NCBI GenBank assembly: GCA_029063085.1
Contig: JAIDOW010000003.1
Location: forward strand, 1 to 49,160
DNA from: Lachnospiraceae bacterium
Lineage (GTDB): Bacteria > Bacillota > Clostridia > Lachnospirales > Lachnospiraceae
DNA length: 49,160 nucleotides
Reading direction: 5' to 3'
This document shows positions 1 to 9,301 of this stretch, in pieces (the stretch's first letter is position 1; each line of letters opens with the position of its first letter). The notes under the pieces are model-generated. The model searched no databases. It was given only the letters and a program-made list of their open reading frames with translations, and was not told the origin of the DNA. A program made the position numbers and the translations under genes.

Positions 1-95
1 ACAAATAAATCTTCGGCTATCTCATGAAGCTCATACTCTTTATCCTCAGCTGTTTTTTTTGATTTCGCTACAAAACTAATTGAAAAACCTAACAT
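1..95 (-). CDS. Possible 5' end of an unknown gene cut by the window edge
   Basis: An open frame begins at an ATG at position 95 on the minus strand and runs off the left edge after about 31 codons (it starts MLGFSISF and becomes charged with Lys, Glu and Asp). A stop lies two codons upstream of the ATG in the same frame, so this would be the true start, but I see no good ribosome binding site. No family is recognisable. It may be chance coding. Confidence 0.25.
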   Translation of the reverse strand, partial: MLGFSISFVAKSKKTAEDKEYELHEIAEDLF

Positions 96-98
96 AAC

Positions 99-127
99 TT
101 AATAGGATTCATTTATAAGAATATGAT
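99..127 (+). promoter_or_regulatory. Candidate promoter of the oligosaccharide operon
   Basis: TTAATA (99-104) and TATGAT (122-127) are separated by 17 bp and lie about 45 bp before the first gene of the operon. The -35 box is weak. I did not recognise an operator or catabolite-response element here. Confidence 0.35.
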
Positions 128-170
128 AGTAATAAGCAGATAATCAGGTTATAGATGGGGAGGTGATTTC

Positions 171-1808
171 GTGCAGGATACCAAATGGTGGAAACAGACG
201 GTAGTCTATCAGATTTATCCAAGGAGTTTTAAGGATAGCAATGGTGATGGCATCGGTGATATACCGGGAATTATTGAGAAACTTGATTATTTGAAAGAAT
301 TAGGAATCGGAGCTGTCTGGCTGTCACCGGTTTGCAAATCCCCGCAGGCAGATAACGGTTATGACATATCGGATTATCAGGATATTGACCCTATTTTTGG
401 TAGTCTGGCAGATATGGAGAAGCTGATTAAAGAGGCGGCAGACAGGGATATCCGGATTATGATGGATCTGGTGCTGAATCATACTTCTGATGAACATCCA
501 TGGTTTGTGGAAGCAAAAAAGGGCAGAGATAATCCATATCATGACTATTATGTCTGGAAGGATGGAACTAAAGATGTACCGCCGAATGATCTAAGGGCGG
601 CGTTCGGTGGCTCGGCATGGGAATGGGTGCCGGAATGCGGTCAGTACTATCTTCATCAGTTTGCAGTGAAACAGCCGGATTTGAACTGGGATAATCCTAA
701 AGTTCGGAAAGAAATTTATAAGATGATTCGCTGGTGGATGGATAAAGGGATTGGAGGATTCCGGCTGGATGTGATTGACCTTATTGCAAAAGAACCGGAC
801 CGTTTAGTATTGGCAGAAGGAGAGCATCTTCACACTTATATACAGGAGATGAGCCGGGAAACATTCCAGAAGGCGGAATTGATTACTGTAGGTGAGGCGT
901 GGAGTGCAACAGTTGATACGGCTAAGAAGTTCAGCAATCCGGATGGTTCAGAACTTTCCATGGTATTTCAGTTTGAACATATGGTATTAGACCAGCAAAA
1001 GGGAAAGGAAAAATGGGATCTGGACGGACTGCCTTTTATAGAGTGGAAAAAGGTGTTTACAAAGTGGCAGCAGGGATTACACGGAAAGGGCTGGAACAGT
1101 CTGTTTTTGGAAAATCACGATCTGCCAAGATCGGTTTCCCGGTTTGGGAATGAGGGAAAATACAGAGTGCAGTCAGCCAAAATGCTTGCAACGCTTATTC
1201 ATGGGATGGAAGGAACGCCCTACATTTATCAGGGAGAAGAATTGGGGATGACTAATGTCAGATACGATATAGAGGAATACCGGGATATTGAAACCCTGAA
1301 TTTATATAAGGAACGGATGGAGCAGGGATATAGTGAGATGGAAATTATGCAGTCCATTTATGCGAAGAGCAGGGATAATGCCAGGACTCCCATGCAGTGG
1401 GATGACAGTCCATGTGCAGGCTTTACAACAGGTACTCCATGGATACGCTGTAATCCTAATTATACCATGATTCATGCCAGGGCACAGATGATAGAGGAGG
1501 ATTCGGTTTTCCATTATTATCAGCGGCTGATTAAGTTAAGAAAGCAGGAGAGGGTAATACAGAGTGGGGGATATGAACCGCTTTTAGAGGAGAATCCTTA
1601 CGTGTTTGCATATATCAGGCAGCTGGGTTCTGAACAGATTCTGGTAATTTGTAATTTTACAGATAAGGAACAGCATATAAAAGAATTACAGGAGTGGGAG
1701 AACGGGAAGCTTCTGCTTGGTAATTATATAGAGGAACATGATAGATGTTGCTTACGCCCCTATGAGGCAAAAATAGTAAAGGAGGATGCGCAATGCGAAA
1801 AGGAGTGA
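171..1808 (+). CDS. GH13 oligo-1,6-glucosidase / alpha-glucosidase
   Basis: Cytoplasmic glycoside hydrolase family 13 enzyme of 545 residues, the usual length for oligo-1,6-glucosidases (DexB/MalL type). It should release glucose from short alpha-1,6- or alpha-1,4-linked oligosaccharides after import. Conserved regions are visible: DLVLNHTS (about 99-106), QPDLNW (168-173), GFRLDVID with nucleophile D200, GEAW with acid E242, and ENHD with D317. The valine right after the nucleophile is the residue family studies associate with alpha-1,6 preference. The start is a GTG preceded by a good GGGGAGG ribosome binding site. The 3' end overlaps the next gene by 16 bp, so the two are translationally coupled. 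In the Streptococcus mutans msm operon the matching gene is dexB. Confidence 0.9.
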   Translation: MQDTKWWKQTVVYQIYPRSFKDSNGDGIGDIPGIIEKLDYLKELGIGAVWLSPVCKSPQADNGYDISDYQDIDPIFGSLADMEKLIKEAADRDIRIMMDLVLNHTSDEHPWFVEAKKGRDNPYHDYYVWKDGTKDVPPNDLRAAFGGSAWEWVPECGQYYLHQFAVKQPDLNWDNPKVRKEIYKMIRWWMDKGIGGFRLDVIDLIAKEPDRLVLAEGEHLHTYIQEMSRETFQKAELITVGEAWSATVDTAKKFSNPDGSELSMVFQFEHMVLDQQKGKEKWDLDGLPFIEWKKVFTKWQQGLHGKGWNSLFLENHDLPRSVSRFGNEGKYRVQSAKMLATLIHGMEGTPYIYQGEELGMTNVRYDIEEYRDIETLNLYKERMEQGYSEMEIMQSIYAKSRDNARTPMQWDDSPCAGFTTGTPWIRCNPNYTMIHARAQMIEEDSVFHYYQRLIKLRKQERVIQSGGYEPLLEENPYVFAYIRQLGSEQILVICNFTDKEQHIKELQEWENGKLLLGNYIEEHDRCCLRPYEAKIVKEDAQCEKE

Positions 1809-3085
1809 AGCGATTTGTAACTGTATTGTTGGCTTGCTGTACTGTGTTAGGGCTTACTGGATGTAATAAGAAAACAAACAGTGGTGTAACAGAGATTCAG
1901 ATAGTACAGTACAAGCCGGAAGCTGTCAAGGCTTTTGAGGAGATTGCAGAACGGTTTAATGAAACCCATGATGACATTCATTTAACCATTGATTCTCCAA
2001 ATGAAGCTATGACAATTTTGAAGACCCGGTTTATCAGGGAGGATTATCCTGACATTATCGGAATCGGAGGAGATATCAATTATTCAAATTTCCTGGATGC
2101 CGATCTGTTTATGGACATTTCTGATTTTGATGGGATTCAGGATGTAAAGCAGGCTTATCTGGATATGGATAAGGAACTGGAATTTGTTCCCAAGGATGGA
2201 GTATATGCACTTCCGTTTGCAGGAAATGCAGCAGGTGTTCTTTACAACAAGGATATGTTTGAAGAACATGGATGGGAGATTCCCGAGACATGGAGTGAAT
2301 TTACTGCTTTATGTGATGAGATTGAGGCAGCGGGAATTCAGCCGTTGTATTTTGGATTCAAGGATACATGGACCTGTCTTGCACCATGGAATGCATTAGC
2401 GGTAGGTCTTGCAGATTCCGATACCTGTAATCAGGTGAATATGGGAACGACAACTTTTACGGATTCATATAAGGATATTGCGGTGAAGATGAAGGAGCTG
2501 TTAAAGTATTCCCAGCCGAATCCATATGCATATGGTTATAATGATGCCTGTACGGCATTTGCCAGAGGAGAATCTGCAATGTATGCAATTGGAAGTTACG
2601 CTGTACCACAGATTAAATCAGTGAATCCTGATATGAATATTGATTCTTTTGTATTCCCGGCAAATGAAAATGAAGAGGATAATGTATTAAATTCAGGTAT
2701 TGATTTACAATTTAGCGTGATGAAGAATTGTGAAAACAAGGAGGCAGCTTATGAGGTGCTCCGTTATCTGTATGAGGATGAAACAATCCAGATATATTTA
2801 AACGATCAGAGTGGTGTTGCATGTAAGGATAGTGAGTTTGTGCTTCCTGAGATGTTAGATGGCATGAGGGCTTATATTGAGGCAGGAAGAATGGCAGATT
2901 ATCAGGATCATCATTATCCAAGTGAGATGAGTGTAGATGCCATGATTCAGACCTTCCTGCTAGATGAGGGTGCTGATTCTATCGATACCTTTTTAACACG
3001 TTTTGATAAGGATTGGAAACGTTATAACCGTGATTTGATTCGTAAGGTTCAGGAATACCAAAAAGAAACGGAGGGTGCCCAATGA
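1793..3085 (+). CDS. Sugar ABC transporter substrate-binding lipoprotein (MsmE-like)
   Basis: 430-residue family-1 extracellular solute-binding protein. A lipoprotein signal peptide is clear: basic N-terminus, hydrophobic stretch, then lipobox LTGC with the lipidated cysteine at about residue 24. It would sit on the outer face of the membrane and deliver oligosaccharides to the two permeases encoded next. It starts inside the end of the GH13 gene and ends by overlapping the first permease (ATGA), as expected for a tight operon. Neighbouring sucrose phosphorylase and alpha-galactosidase genes suggest raffinose-family or isomalto-oligosaccharide substrates, but the sequence alone does not fix specificity. 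Confidence 0.9.
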   Translation: MRKGVKRFVTVLLACCTVLGLTGCNKKTNSGVTEIQIVQYKPEAVKAFEEIAERFNETHDDIHLTIDSPNEAMTILKTRFIREDYPDIIGIGGDINYSNFLDADLFMDISDFDGIQDVKQAYLDMDKELEFVPKDGVYALPFAGNAAGVLYNKDMFEEHGWEIPETWSEFTALCDEIEAAGIQPLYFGFKDTWTCLAPWNALAVGLADSDTCNQVNMGTTTFTDSYKDIAVKMKELLKYSQPNPYAYGYNDACTAFARGESAMYAIGSYAVPQIKSVNPDMNIDSFVFPANENEEDNVLNSGIDLQFSVMKNCENKEAAYEVLRYLYEDETIQIYLNDQSGVACKDSEFVLPEMLDGMRAYIEAGRMADYQDHHYPSEMSVDAMIQTFLLDEGADSIDTFLTRFDKDWKRYNRDLIRKVQEYQKETEGAQ

Positions 3086-3963
3086 AGAAGTTAAAAGCAA
3101 TGACAAACCGGGAAAAAACTTATTTAGTAATTATCATTCCTGTCGTTATTCTGTTTTTTACCTTTAACACACTTCCCATGCTTAAAGGTATGATCTATAG
3201 TTTTACCAATTATAAGGGGTATGGCAGTTATGATTTTGTAGGCTTTCGTAATTATGCGGATTTGTTTACGGATTCCAGAGTTGGAAAGAGTTATCTGTTT
3301 ACTTTCAAATATGCGATTGCAGGTACTATTTTAGTCAATGTATTAAGCCTGATTATGGCATTGGGATTAAACAGCCGGATAAAATTTAAAAGTACATTAA
3401 GAGGTATCTATTTTGTGCCGAATATCCTTGGTGGTCTGGTAATTGGTTATATTTTCAGTTTTATCTTTACTTATATTATACCTGCGGTTGGTACGGCATT
3501 GAATATCAGCTGGATACAGAACAGTATTCTGGCAGATGAGAGATATGCATGGATTGGTGTTTTAATTGTTGGTGTATGGCAGGCGATTGCCATGAATACC
3601 ATCATTTATATATCCGGTTTACAGACTGTACCTGAGGATGTTTATGAAGCTGGCATGATTGACGGTGCCTGTGGCTGGCAGAAATTCTGGAAGCTGACAT
3701 TTCCGCTGGTAATGCCTTTTGTAACCATTAACCTTGTGCTGAGTACCAAGAATTTCTTAATGGTATTTGACCAGATTATGTCTTTGACCAAAGGTGGTCC
3801 GGCACAGAGTACAGAATCTATTTCTTATCTGATTTACAAAAACGGTATGGATGGCGGACAGTTTGGATTCCAGAGTGCCAATGCAGTTATATTTTTTATT
3901 GTGATTGTTGCGTTCTCTGTATTCCAGACAACCGTACTAAATAAGAAGGAGGAGCAGCTATGA
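3082..3963 (+). CDS. Sugar ABC transporter permease, MalF/MsmF type
   Basis: 293-residue inner-membrane permease with about six hydrophobic segments. The cytoplasmic EAA loop for coupling to the ATPase is visible around residues 190-215 (YEAGMIDGA, then FWKLTFPLVMP). It is the first of two subunits of a carbohydrate importer of the CUT1 type. It overlaps both the binding-protein gene upstream and the second permease downstream by a few bases. No ATPase gene is in the operon, so a shared MsmK/MalK-like ATPase encoded elsewhere is likely (inference). Confidence 0.92.
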   Translation: MKKLKAMTNREKTYLVIIIPVVILFFTFNTLPMLKGMIYSFTNYKGYGSYDFVGFRNYADLFTDSRVGKSYLFTFKYAIAGTILVNVLSLIMALGLNSRIKFKSTLRGIYFVPNILGGLVIGYIFSFIFTYIIPAVGTALNISWIQNSILADERYAWIGVLIVGVWQAIAMNTIIYISGLQTVPEDVYEAGMIDGACGWQKFWKLTFPLVMPFVTINLVLSTKNFLMVFDQIMSLTKGGPAQSTESISYLIYKNGMDGGQFGFQSANAVIFFIVIVAFSVFQTTVLNKKEEQL

Positions 3964-4811
3964 TGAAAAAGAAAAATCGTGTAGGCAAGACAAACTGGGT
4001 ATTAACGCTGGTCCTGATTCTGGGATGCTTAACGGTATTTTTCCCGTTATATATGGCAATTATTATTGCATTTAAACAGCCGTCGGAGATGACCAATGAT
4101 GTTGCCGGAGCACTTGCATTTCCCGCAACATGGAGCTTTGATAATTTCAGGGAGGCGATGGAAGTAACGGACTTCTGGCACTCTTTGGGAAACAGCTTAT
4201 TGATTACAGTGGCAACGATTGTATTGGCGATTGTGATTCATTCCATTGCAGGCTATGTAATCGGACGGAGTATGGCAGGTAAAAAGGCATATAAGTTTAT
4301 CTATCTTTATATTGTAAGTGGTATGTTTGTTCCGTTTGCGATTTTGATGATGCCGGTAGTAAAGCAGACGGCACAGATGGGAATTGCAAACCGTGCCGGT
4401 GTAGTTTTGCTGTATCTGGTATTTTATATGCCGATTAATGTGATGCTGTATACCGGATATTTGAAAAATATCCCGCTTGCCATGGAAGAGGCTGCGGAAA
4501 TTGACGGAGCCAATGCATGGACTACATACTGGAGAGTAATCTTCCCCATGATGAAGCCGATGCATGCTACGGTTGCTATTTTGACAGCATTAGGAACCTG
4601 GAATGACGTAATGACACCGCTTGTTATTATGTCAGGAACAGGAGAGAATACGCTGCCTCTGGCACAGCTTAATTTCCAGACTCAGTTTGGAACCAACTAT
4701 AATCTGGCATTTGCTTCCTATCTGCTTGCATTGATACCTATTTTAATCTTCTATATCATTTGCCAGAAGCAGATTCTGAACGGTGTAGCAAACGGAGCCG
4801 TAAAAGGATGA
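3960..4811 (+). CDS. Sugar ABC transporter permease, MalG/MsmG type
   Basis: 283-residue second permease subunit of the same CUT1 importer. The EAA loop is well conserved (MEEAAEIDGAN, then YWRVIFPMMKP). About six membrane segments are visible and the C-terminus is short, as is normal for MalG-type subunits. It begins with ATGATG overlapping the previous stop. The gene is followed by 160 bp carrying a long hairpin before the sucrose phosphorylase gene. Confidence 0.92.
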   Translation: MMKKKNRVGKTNWVLTLVLILGCLTVFFPLYMAIIIAFKQPSEMTNDVAGALAFPATWSFDNFREAMEVTDFWHSLGNSLLITVATIVLAIVIHSIAGYVIGRSMAGKKAYKFIYLYIVSGMFVPFAILMMPVVKQTAQMGIANRAGVVLLYLVFYMPINVMLYTGYLKNIPLAMEEAAEIDGANAWTTYWRVIFPMMKPMHATVAILTALGTWNDVMTPLVIMSGTGENTLPLAQLNFQTQFGTNYNLAFASYLLALIPILIFYIICQKQILNGVANGAVKG

Positions 4812-4892
4812 TATTTTGTCTGGTATGAATGGATACCGGATATGACTGGAATAAATATTATATAGATTGCTATCAATTTGTAATAAAGAAAT

Positions 4893-4943
4893 CAGGTAAT
4901 TGCGAAACTCTGTTTTTCAAGAAAGGAGTTTTGCAATCACCTG
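4893..4943 (+). repeat. Long imperfect stem-loop between permease and sucrose phosphorylase genes
   Basis: The arm 4893-4910 pairs with 4926-4943: five base pairs (CAGGT/ACCTG), one mismatch, five pairs (ATTGC/GCAAT), one mismatch, six pairs (AAACTC/GAGTTT), with a 15-nt loop. There is no T-run after the stem, so it is not a standard terminator. It could stabilise or set a processing point in the operon mRNA. The 3' arm ends 28 nt before the next start codon. Confidence 0.6.
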
Positions 4944-4971
4944 CATTTCACATAATGGAAGGGAGATCTGA

Positions 4972-6381
4972 ATGGAGTTAAATAATAAGATTATGCTGAT
5001 TACCTATGCTGACAGCCTGGGGAAGAATTTAAAAGAACTGCATGATATTTTGGATACCCATTATAAGGATGCCGTGGGAGGGGTGCATATTCTGCCCTTC
5101 TTTCCGTCTTCTGCTGACCGGGGATTCGCTCCCATGTGCTATGATAAAGTGGATGAGAGCTTTGGCAGCTTTGAAGATGTAGAACAGCTGGGAAAAGAAT
5201 ATTATCTGATGTTTGATTTTATGGTGAACCATATTTCTGCAAGCTCAGAGTATTTTCAGGATTTCCTGGAGAAAAAGGAAGAATCCCCATACAAGGATTT
5301 TTTTATCCGATATCATGAATTCTGGGAAAACGGAGAACCGACAGAGGAACAGGTGGACAAGATTTATAAGAGAAAACCACGGGCACCTTATATTGAAGCA
5401 GAATTTAAGGATGGGACGAAGGAAAAGATATGGTGTACATTCTGTGAGGAACAAATTGATCTGGATGTGACGAAAGAAAAGACGAAGGCGTTTATCAGGG
5501 AAACTCTGGTTAACATGTGTAAAAAGGGAGCATCTGTCATTCGTCTGGATGCATTTGCATATGCAGTAAAGAAACAGGATACAAGCTGCTTTTTCATTGA
5601 ACCGGATATATGGGAGCTTCTTTATGAGATAGAAGATATCGTAAAAAAGGAACACGCGGAAATTTTACCGGAGATTCATGAACACTATACGATTCCAATG
5701 AAGATTGCAGGGAAAGGCTTCTGGATTTATGATTTTGCCCTGCCGGTGATCACACTTCATGCACTGTATAATCATACAGGTGAGTATTTGAAAAACTGGC
5801 TTATGATGTGTCCGAAAAAACAATTTACGACATTGGATACTCATGACGGAATCGGAATTGTCGATGTAAAAGACTTGCTTCCTGATGAGGAAGTTGATAA
5901 AGTAAAAGAGCAGATGTATAAGCAGGGAGCTAATGTCAAGAAAATATACAGTTCGGAGGCTTATAATAATCTGGATATTTATCAGGTGAATACAACCTAT
6001 TATTCGGCATTGGGGAACAATGATGCCGCTTATATATTAGCCCGTGCCATTCAGTTCTTTGCACCGGGTATCCCGCAGGTATATTATGTGGGAATGCTGG
6101 CAGGCTCTAATGATATTGAATTGATGGAGAAGACAAAGAATGGAAGGGATATTAACCGTCACTATTATACAAAGGAAGAGATTGCAAAGGAGCAGTCGCG
6201 TCCGGTAGTAAAAAAATTAAAGGAGCTGATGGAGCTTCGGAATTCCCATCCCGCATTTCATATTGATGGGGATATTTTAGTGGAAACAGAGGGCGACCAT
6301 TTAAAGATTACAAGAACCTATGAGGGAAATAAGATAGTGTTGGATGCAAATCTTACCACATATGAATACGAAATTATATAA
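4972..6381 (+). CDS. gtfA: Sucrose phosphorylase (GH13_18)
   Basis: 469-residue cytoplasmic enzyme that splits sucrose with phosphate into glucose-1-phosphate and fructose, saving ATP. Motifs match the sucrose phosphorylase subfamily: [14 protein letters not shown] near residues 39-52, RLDAFAY with nucleophile D193, PEIHEHY with acid/base E234, and LDTHDGIG with D292. These sit within one or two residues of the characterised Bifidobacterium enzyme. A ribosome binding site (GGAAGGGAG) precedes the ATG. Its place after the importer is that of gtfA in streptococcal msm operons. A sucrose-6'-phosphate phosphorylase is a possible alternative but less likely without a PTS gene. Confidence 0.92.
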   Translation: MELNNKIMLITYADSLGKNLKELHDILDTHYKDAVGGVHILPFFPSSADRGFAPMCYDKVDESFGSFEDVEQLGKEYYLMFDFMVNHISASSEYFQDFLEKKEESPYKDFFIRYHEFWENGEPTEEQVDKIYKRKPRAPYIEAEFKDGTKEKIWCTFCEEQIDLDVTKEKTKAFIRETLVNMCKKGASVIRLDAFAYAVKKQDTSCFFIEPDIWELLYEIEDIVKKEHAEILPEIHEHYTIPMKIAGKGFWIYDFALPVITLHALYNHTGEYLKNWLMMCPKKQFTTLDTHDGIGIVDVKDLLPDEEVDKVKEQMYKQGANVKKIYSSEAYNNLDIYQVNTTYYSALGNNDAAYILARAIQFFAPGIPQVYYVGMLAGSNDIELMEKTKNGRDINRHYYTKEEIAKEQSRPVVKKLKELMELRNSHPAFHIDGDILVETEGDHLKITRTYEGNKIVLDANLTTYEYEII

Positions 6382-6445
6382 ATCCTTGGTGTCGATCAGG
6401 CAGGCACTTTCAACATGAGTGGATGATATCCGGACGGATAGTAGA

Positions 6446-6622
6446 AATGTATGAATATGGGGTTCTTATGAAAGATTTGTAAAAACGTCAGTATTTAGAA
6501 GGCAGTTTGAAGTGTGGAGTGGCTTTTAAGTATCATACGTCAGAATATAGAGCGAGAACCGCCGAACATAGTGAGGGGGTATTATTCTACATATCTTTCA
6601 TAGAACTCTATATTCATACATT
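6446..6622. repeat. Inverted-repeat-bounded insert between gtfA and the alpha-galactosidase gene
   Basis: This gap holds no gene. The stretch 6446-6476 is the near-perfect reverse complement of 6593-6622, with only three mismatches or gaps, and 116 bp lie between the arms. The inner part carries ACGTCAG twice. It resembles a small non-coding inverted-repeat element (MITE-like) or a very long intercistronic hairpin. I saw no obvious target-site duplication. Confidence 0.55.
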
Positions 6623-6697
6623 CCTGCATCGGTCTATGTATTATGGAAGAATCTGTTTTGAATGATAAATAAGGTTTTAGCAGAAAGGAGCCCAGCG

Positions 6698-8878
6698 ATG
6701 GCAGTAAGAGTAAAGGACAGGATTTTTTATTTAGAGACAAAAAATACGATGTATCAGATGAAAGCGGATGAGCACGGAGTGCTGCTTCATCTCTGGTATG
6801 GAAAAAAAACAGAAAATGATATGGAGTATCTGCTGTCTTATCCGGATGTGGGATTTGCCGGAAATATTTATGAAGCAGAGGATTGCAGAACCTATTCTCT
6901 AAATACCCTGCCGTTAGAATATGGAACCGCAGGTGTTGGAGATCACCGTATTCCTGCTGTTTCCGTTACTCATGCTGACGGCAGCACGGCACTGGATCTG
7001 CGGTATCAGGAGTATAAGATTTGCAAAGGAAAGTATTCTATACCAGAACTTCCTGCTGTTTATGCACAGGAAGAAGAGGCAGAGACCCTGGAGATTATCC
7101 TGAAGGATACGGCAACAGATATCCGGGTCATCTTAAAATATGGGATTATGGAGAATTTGGACGTAATTACCCGAAGTGCTGTCATTGTTAATGATGGTGG
7201 AAAGCCGGTTACGATCAACAGAGCACACAGCCTTTCAATGGATATGCCATATGGCAGCTGGGAATGGGTACATTTTCATGGCAGGCATACAATGGAGAGG
7301 CAGGTAGAAAGAGCATCTTTGCTGCATGGAGTGCAGGAGAGCAGTAGTACCAGAGGTATGTCAAGCCATCAGCAAAATCCATCCGTTTTATTGTGTGAGG
7401 AAAATTGTACGGAAACCAGTGGCTTTTGTATGGGAGCGGTTCTGATGTACAGTGGAGGATTCCAGACACAGATTGAACTTGATCAGTTAAACCAGACCCG
7501 CGTTGTGATGGGCATTCATCCGGATACATTCCAATGGGTACTGGATAGTAAGGAAAGTTTCTATACACCAGAGGCTGTCTTATCCTGTTCATGTGAAGGA
7601 ATGGAGAAGCTTTCCTCGCAGTTCCATAAGGTGATCAGAGAGCATGTATGCCGTGGGAAATATAAGATGGCAGAAAGACCGGTGCTGATCAATAACTGGG
7701 AAGCTACCTATTTTGATTTTGATGAAGAAAAGATATTTAATATTGCCAAAAAAGCATCTGAGCTGGGTGTGGATATGATGGTTCTGGACGACGGGTGGTT
7801 TGGAAAGCGGGATAGTGATTCCACCGGTCTGGGTGACTGGTTTGTAAATGAAGAGAAGTTAAAAGGTGGTTTGGGAAAACTGGTTGAGAGGATCAACGGT
7901 CTGGGAATGAAATTTGGTCTCTGGTTTGAACCGGAGATGATATCAGAGGATAGTGAACTTTATAAAGCACATCCGGACTGGGCAGTCAGGATTCCCGGGC
8001 GTAGTCCAATGCGGGGACGGTTCCAGCTGGTTCTTGATATGACGAGAAAAGAGGTAAGGGATTATCTGTTTCAGTCTATCAGTTATATACTGGATAGTGC
8101 TAACGTGGAATATATTAAATGGGATATGAACAGGAGTATCAGTGACTGGTATTCAATGGATTTGTCTTCCGGCAGACAGGGTGAAATGCCGCATCGTTAT
8201 GTTTTAGGACTTTATGAACTATTAGAGCGGTTGACAACGGCTTATCCGGATGTGTTGTTTGAAGGGTGCAGCGGTGGCGGAGGGCGCTTTGATGCGGGTA
8301 TGCTTTACTATTGTCCGCAGATATGGTGCAGTGACGATACCGATGCATATGAACGTACAAAGATACAGTATGGCACCAGCTTTTTCTATCCGATTTCAGC
8401 GGTTGGTTCCCATGTATCTGCCGTGCCGAATCATCAGACAGGAAGAATAACACCTCTTTCCGCCAGGGCAGTAACAGCCATGGCAGGAAGCTTTGGTTAT
8501 GAGCTGGACTTAAATACTTTGTCAGAAGAAGAAAAGGCAGAGGTGGCAGAACAGATTATCCGGTTTAAGCAATATGGTCCGTTGATTCATAATGGAAGAT
8601 ATTATCGGCTGAGTAATCCGATGAAGGATAAGTTTGGAATATGGTCTTTTGTATCGGAGGACAAAAAACAGGTGCTGGTACAGGGAATGATATTCCGCAC
8701 AGAGCCTAATATGTTAAGGTATCCGGTCCGTTTACGTGGACTTGACCCCGCTAAGAAATACCAGTTGAAGGATACAGAAGATGTCTATACCGGGCAGGCA
8801 TTGATGAGTGGAGGCATTTTTCTTCCACAGGCGTGGGGAGATTATGTTCCGGTGGAACTCTACCTGACTGAGGTGTGA
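6698..8878 (+). CDS. aga: GH36 alpha-galactosidase
   Basis: 726-residue cytoplasmic alpha-galactosidase that removes galactose from raffinose, stachyose or melibiose. Family 36 landmarks are visible: LDDGWFG, WFEPEMIS, KWDMNRS with nucleophile D476, the glycine-rich CSGGGGRFD, and CSDDTDA with acid/base D546. The 70-residue spacing between the two aspartates agrees with characterised family members. I start at the ATG at 6698 because it has an AAAGGAGC ribosome binding site; an in-frame ATG 12 codons earlier does not. The gene ends the operon and is followed by a terminator. Its product would feed sucrose to the phosphorylase encoded upstream. Confidence 0.93.
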   Translation: MAVRVKDRIFYLETKNTMYQMKADEHGVLLHLWYGKKTENDMEYLLSYPDVGFAGNIYEAEDCRTYSLNTLPLEYGTAGVGDHRIPAVSVTHADGSTALDLRYQEYKICKGKYSIPELPAVYAQEEEAETLEIILKDTATDIRVILKYGIMENLDVITRSAVIVNDGGKPVTINRAHSLSMDMPYGSWEWVHFHGRHTMERQVERASLLHGVQESSSTRGMSSHQQNPSVLLCEENCTETSGFCMGAVLMYSGGFQTQIELDQLNQTRVVMGIHPDTFQWVLDSKESFYTPEAVLSCSCEGMEKLSSQFHKVIREHVCRGKYKMAERPVLINNWEATYFDFDEEKIFNIAKKASELGVDMMVLDDGWFGKRDSDSTGLGDWFVNEEKLKGGLGKLVERINGLGMKFGLWFEPEMISEDSELYKAHPDWAVRIPGRSPMRGRFQLVLDMTRKEVRDYLFQSISYILDSANVEYIKWDMNRSISDWYSMDLSSGRQGEMPHRYVLGLYELLERLTTAYPDVLFEGCSGGGGRFDAGMLYYCPQIWCSDDTDAYERTKIQYGTSFFYPISAVGSHVSAVPNHQTGRITPLSARAVTAMAGSFGYELDLNTLSEEEKAEVAEQIIRFKQYGPLIHNGRYYRLSNPMKDKFGIWSFVSEDKKQVLVQGMIFRTEPNMLRYPVRLRGLDPAKKYQLKDTEDVYTGQALMSGGIFLPQAWGDYVPVELYLTEV

Positions 8879-9000
8879 AAAATGTTTTGGATACCCATGA
8901 CCTGTATTTTGAAACGGTGAGTTTTGTAAATGCTTAAGGTTAAGAATAACAAGTTGTAAAGAAAATAATTTAAGAAAATTTTGCTGACTAAATCATAAAA

Positions 9001-9052
9001 GGCAGGCGGTTGTAAAATAGATGATATTCTATTTTTACAGCTGCCTGTTTTG
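9001..9052 (+). terminator. Terminator after the alpha-galactosidase gene
   Basis: A long hairpin: GGCAG at 9001 with CTGCC near 9041-9046, and inside it TGTAAAATAG pairs with CTATTTTTACA. It is followed by TTTTGT. It closes the oligosaccharide operon. Confidence 0.75.
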
Positions 9053-9176
9053 TATGCAATGGATTTCCGGCTAGGGATTTCAGTGACGAAAAAGTGGCAA
9101 TCGTGTGATGGAATAAAATTTATGAGTATGGCAATATTCACAAAAGATGTCAATAGAAAATTGTGAAAAATATCCT

Positions 9177-9205
9177 TTGATTTTTTTCAGACAGATAAAT
9201 ATAAT
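9177..9205 (+). promoter_or_regulatory. Promoter of the MATE-kinase fusion gene
   Basis: TTGATT (9177-9182), a 17-bp spacer and a perfect TATAAT (9200-9205). Transcription would start near 9212, which gives a leader of about 110 nt. Confidence 0.65.
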
Positions 9206-9233
9206 ATATAAGAATTAAAAATAAGCAATTAAC

Positions 9234-9301
9234 GACACATGTAGCGCATTGCGTGTAAATCTGATTACGGTACAGATATAAGTTACAGGTGTCTTTTTTT
9301 T
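9234..9301 (+). promoter_or_regulatory. Structured leader with terminator (attenuator or riboswitch candidate)
   Basis: GACACATGTA (9234-9243) can pair with TACAGGTGTC (9284-9293), followed by eight T. Inside it ATCTG and CAGAT form a small hairpin whose loop contains ACGG. The 5' ACAC can instead pair with the nearby GTGT at about 9252-9255, giving an alternative fold. The terminator ends only 10 nt before the ribosome binding site of the transporter, which is the layout of a transcription-attenuating leader. It does not match a riboswitch class I recognise. Confidence 0.55.

Noticed and set aside
9237-9246. ATGTAG in the MATE-kinase leader as a start-stop mini-ORF
   Set aside because: No ribosome binding site precedes it and the bases are used in the P1 stem. 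The leader is better seen as structured RNA.
9234-9293. Guanidine-II (mini-ykkC) riboswitch
   Set aside because: That class needs two hairpins with ACGR loops; only one ACGG loop is present here and its stem closes poorly.
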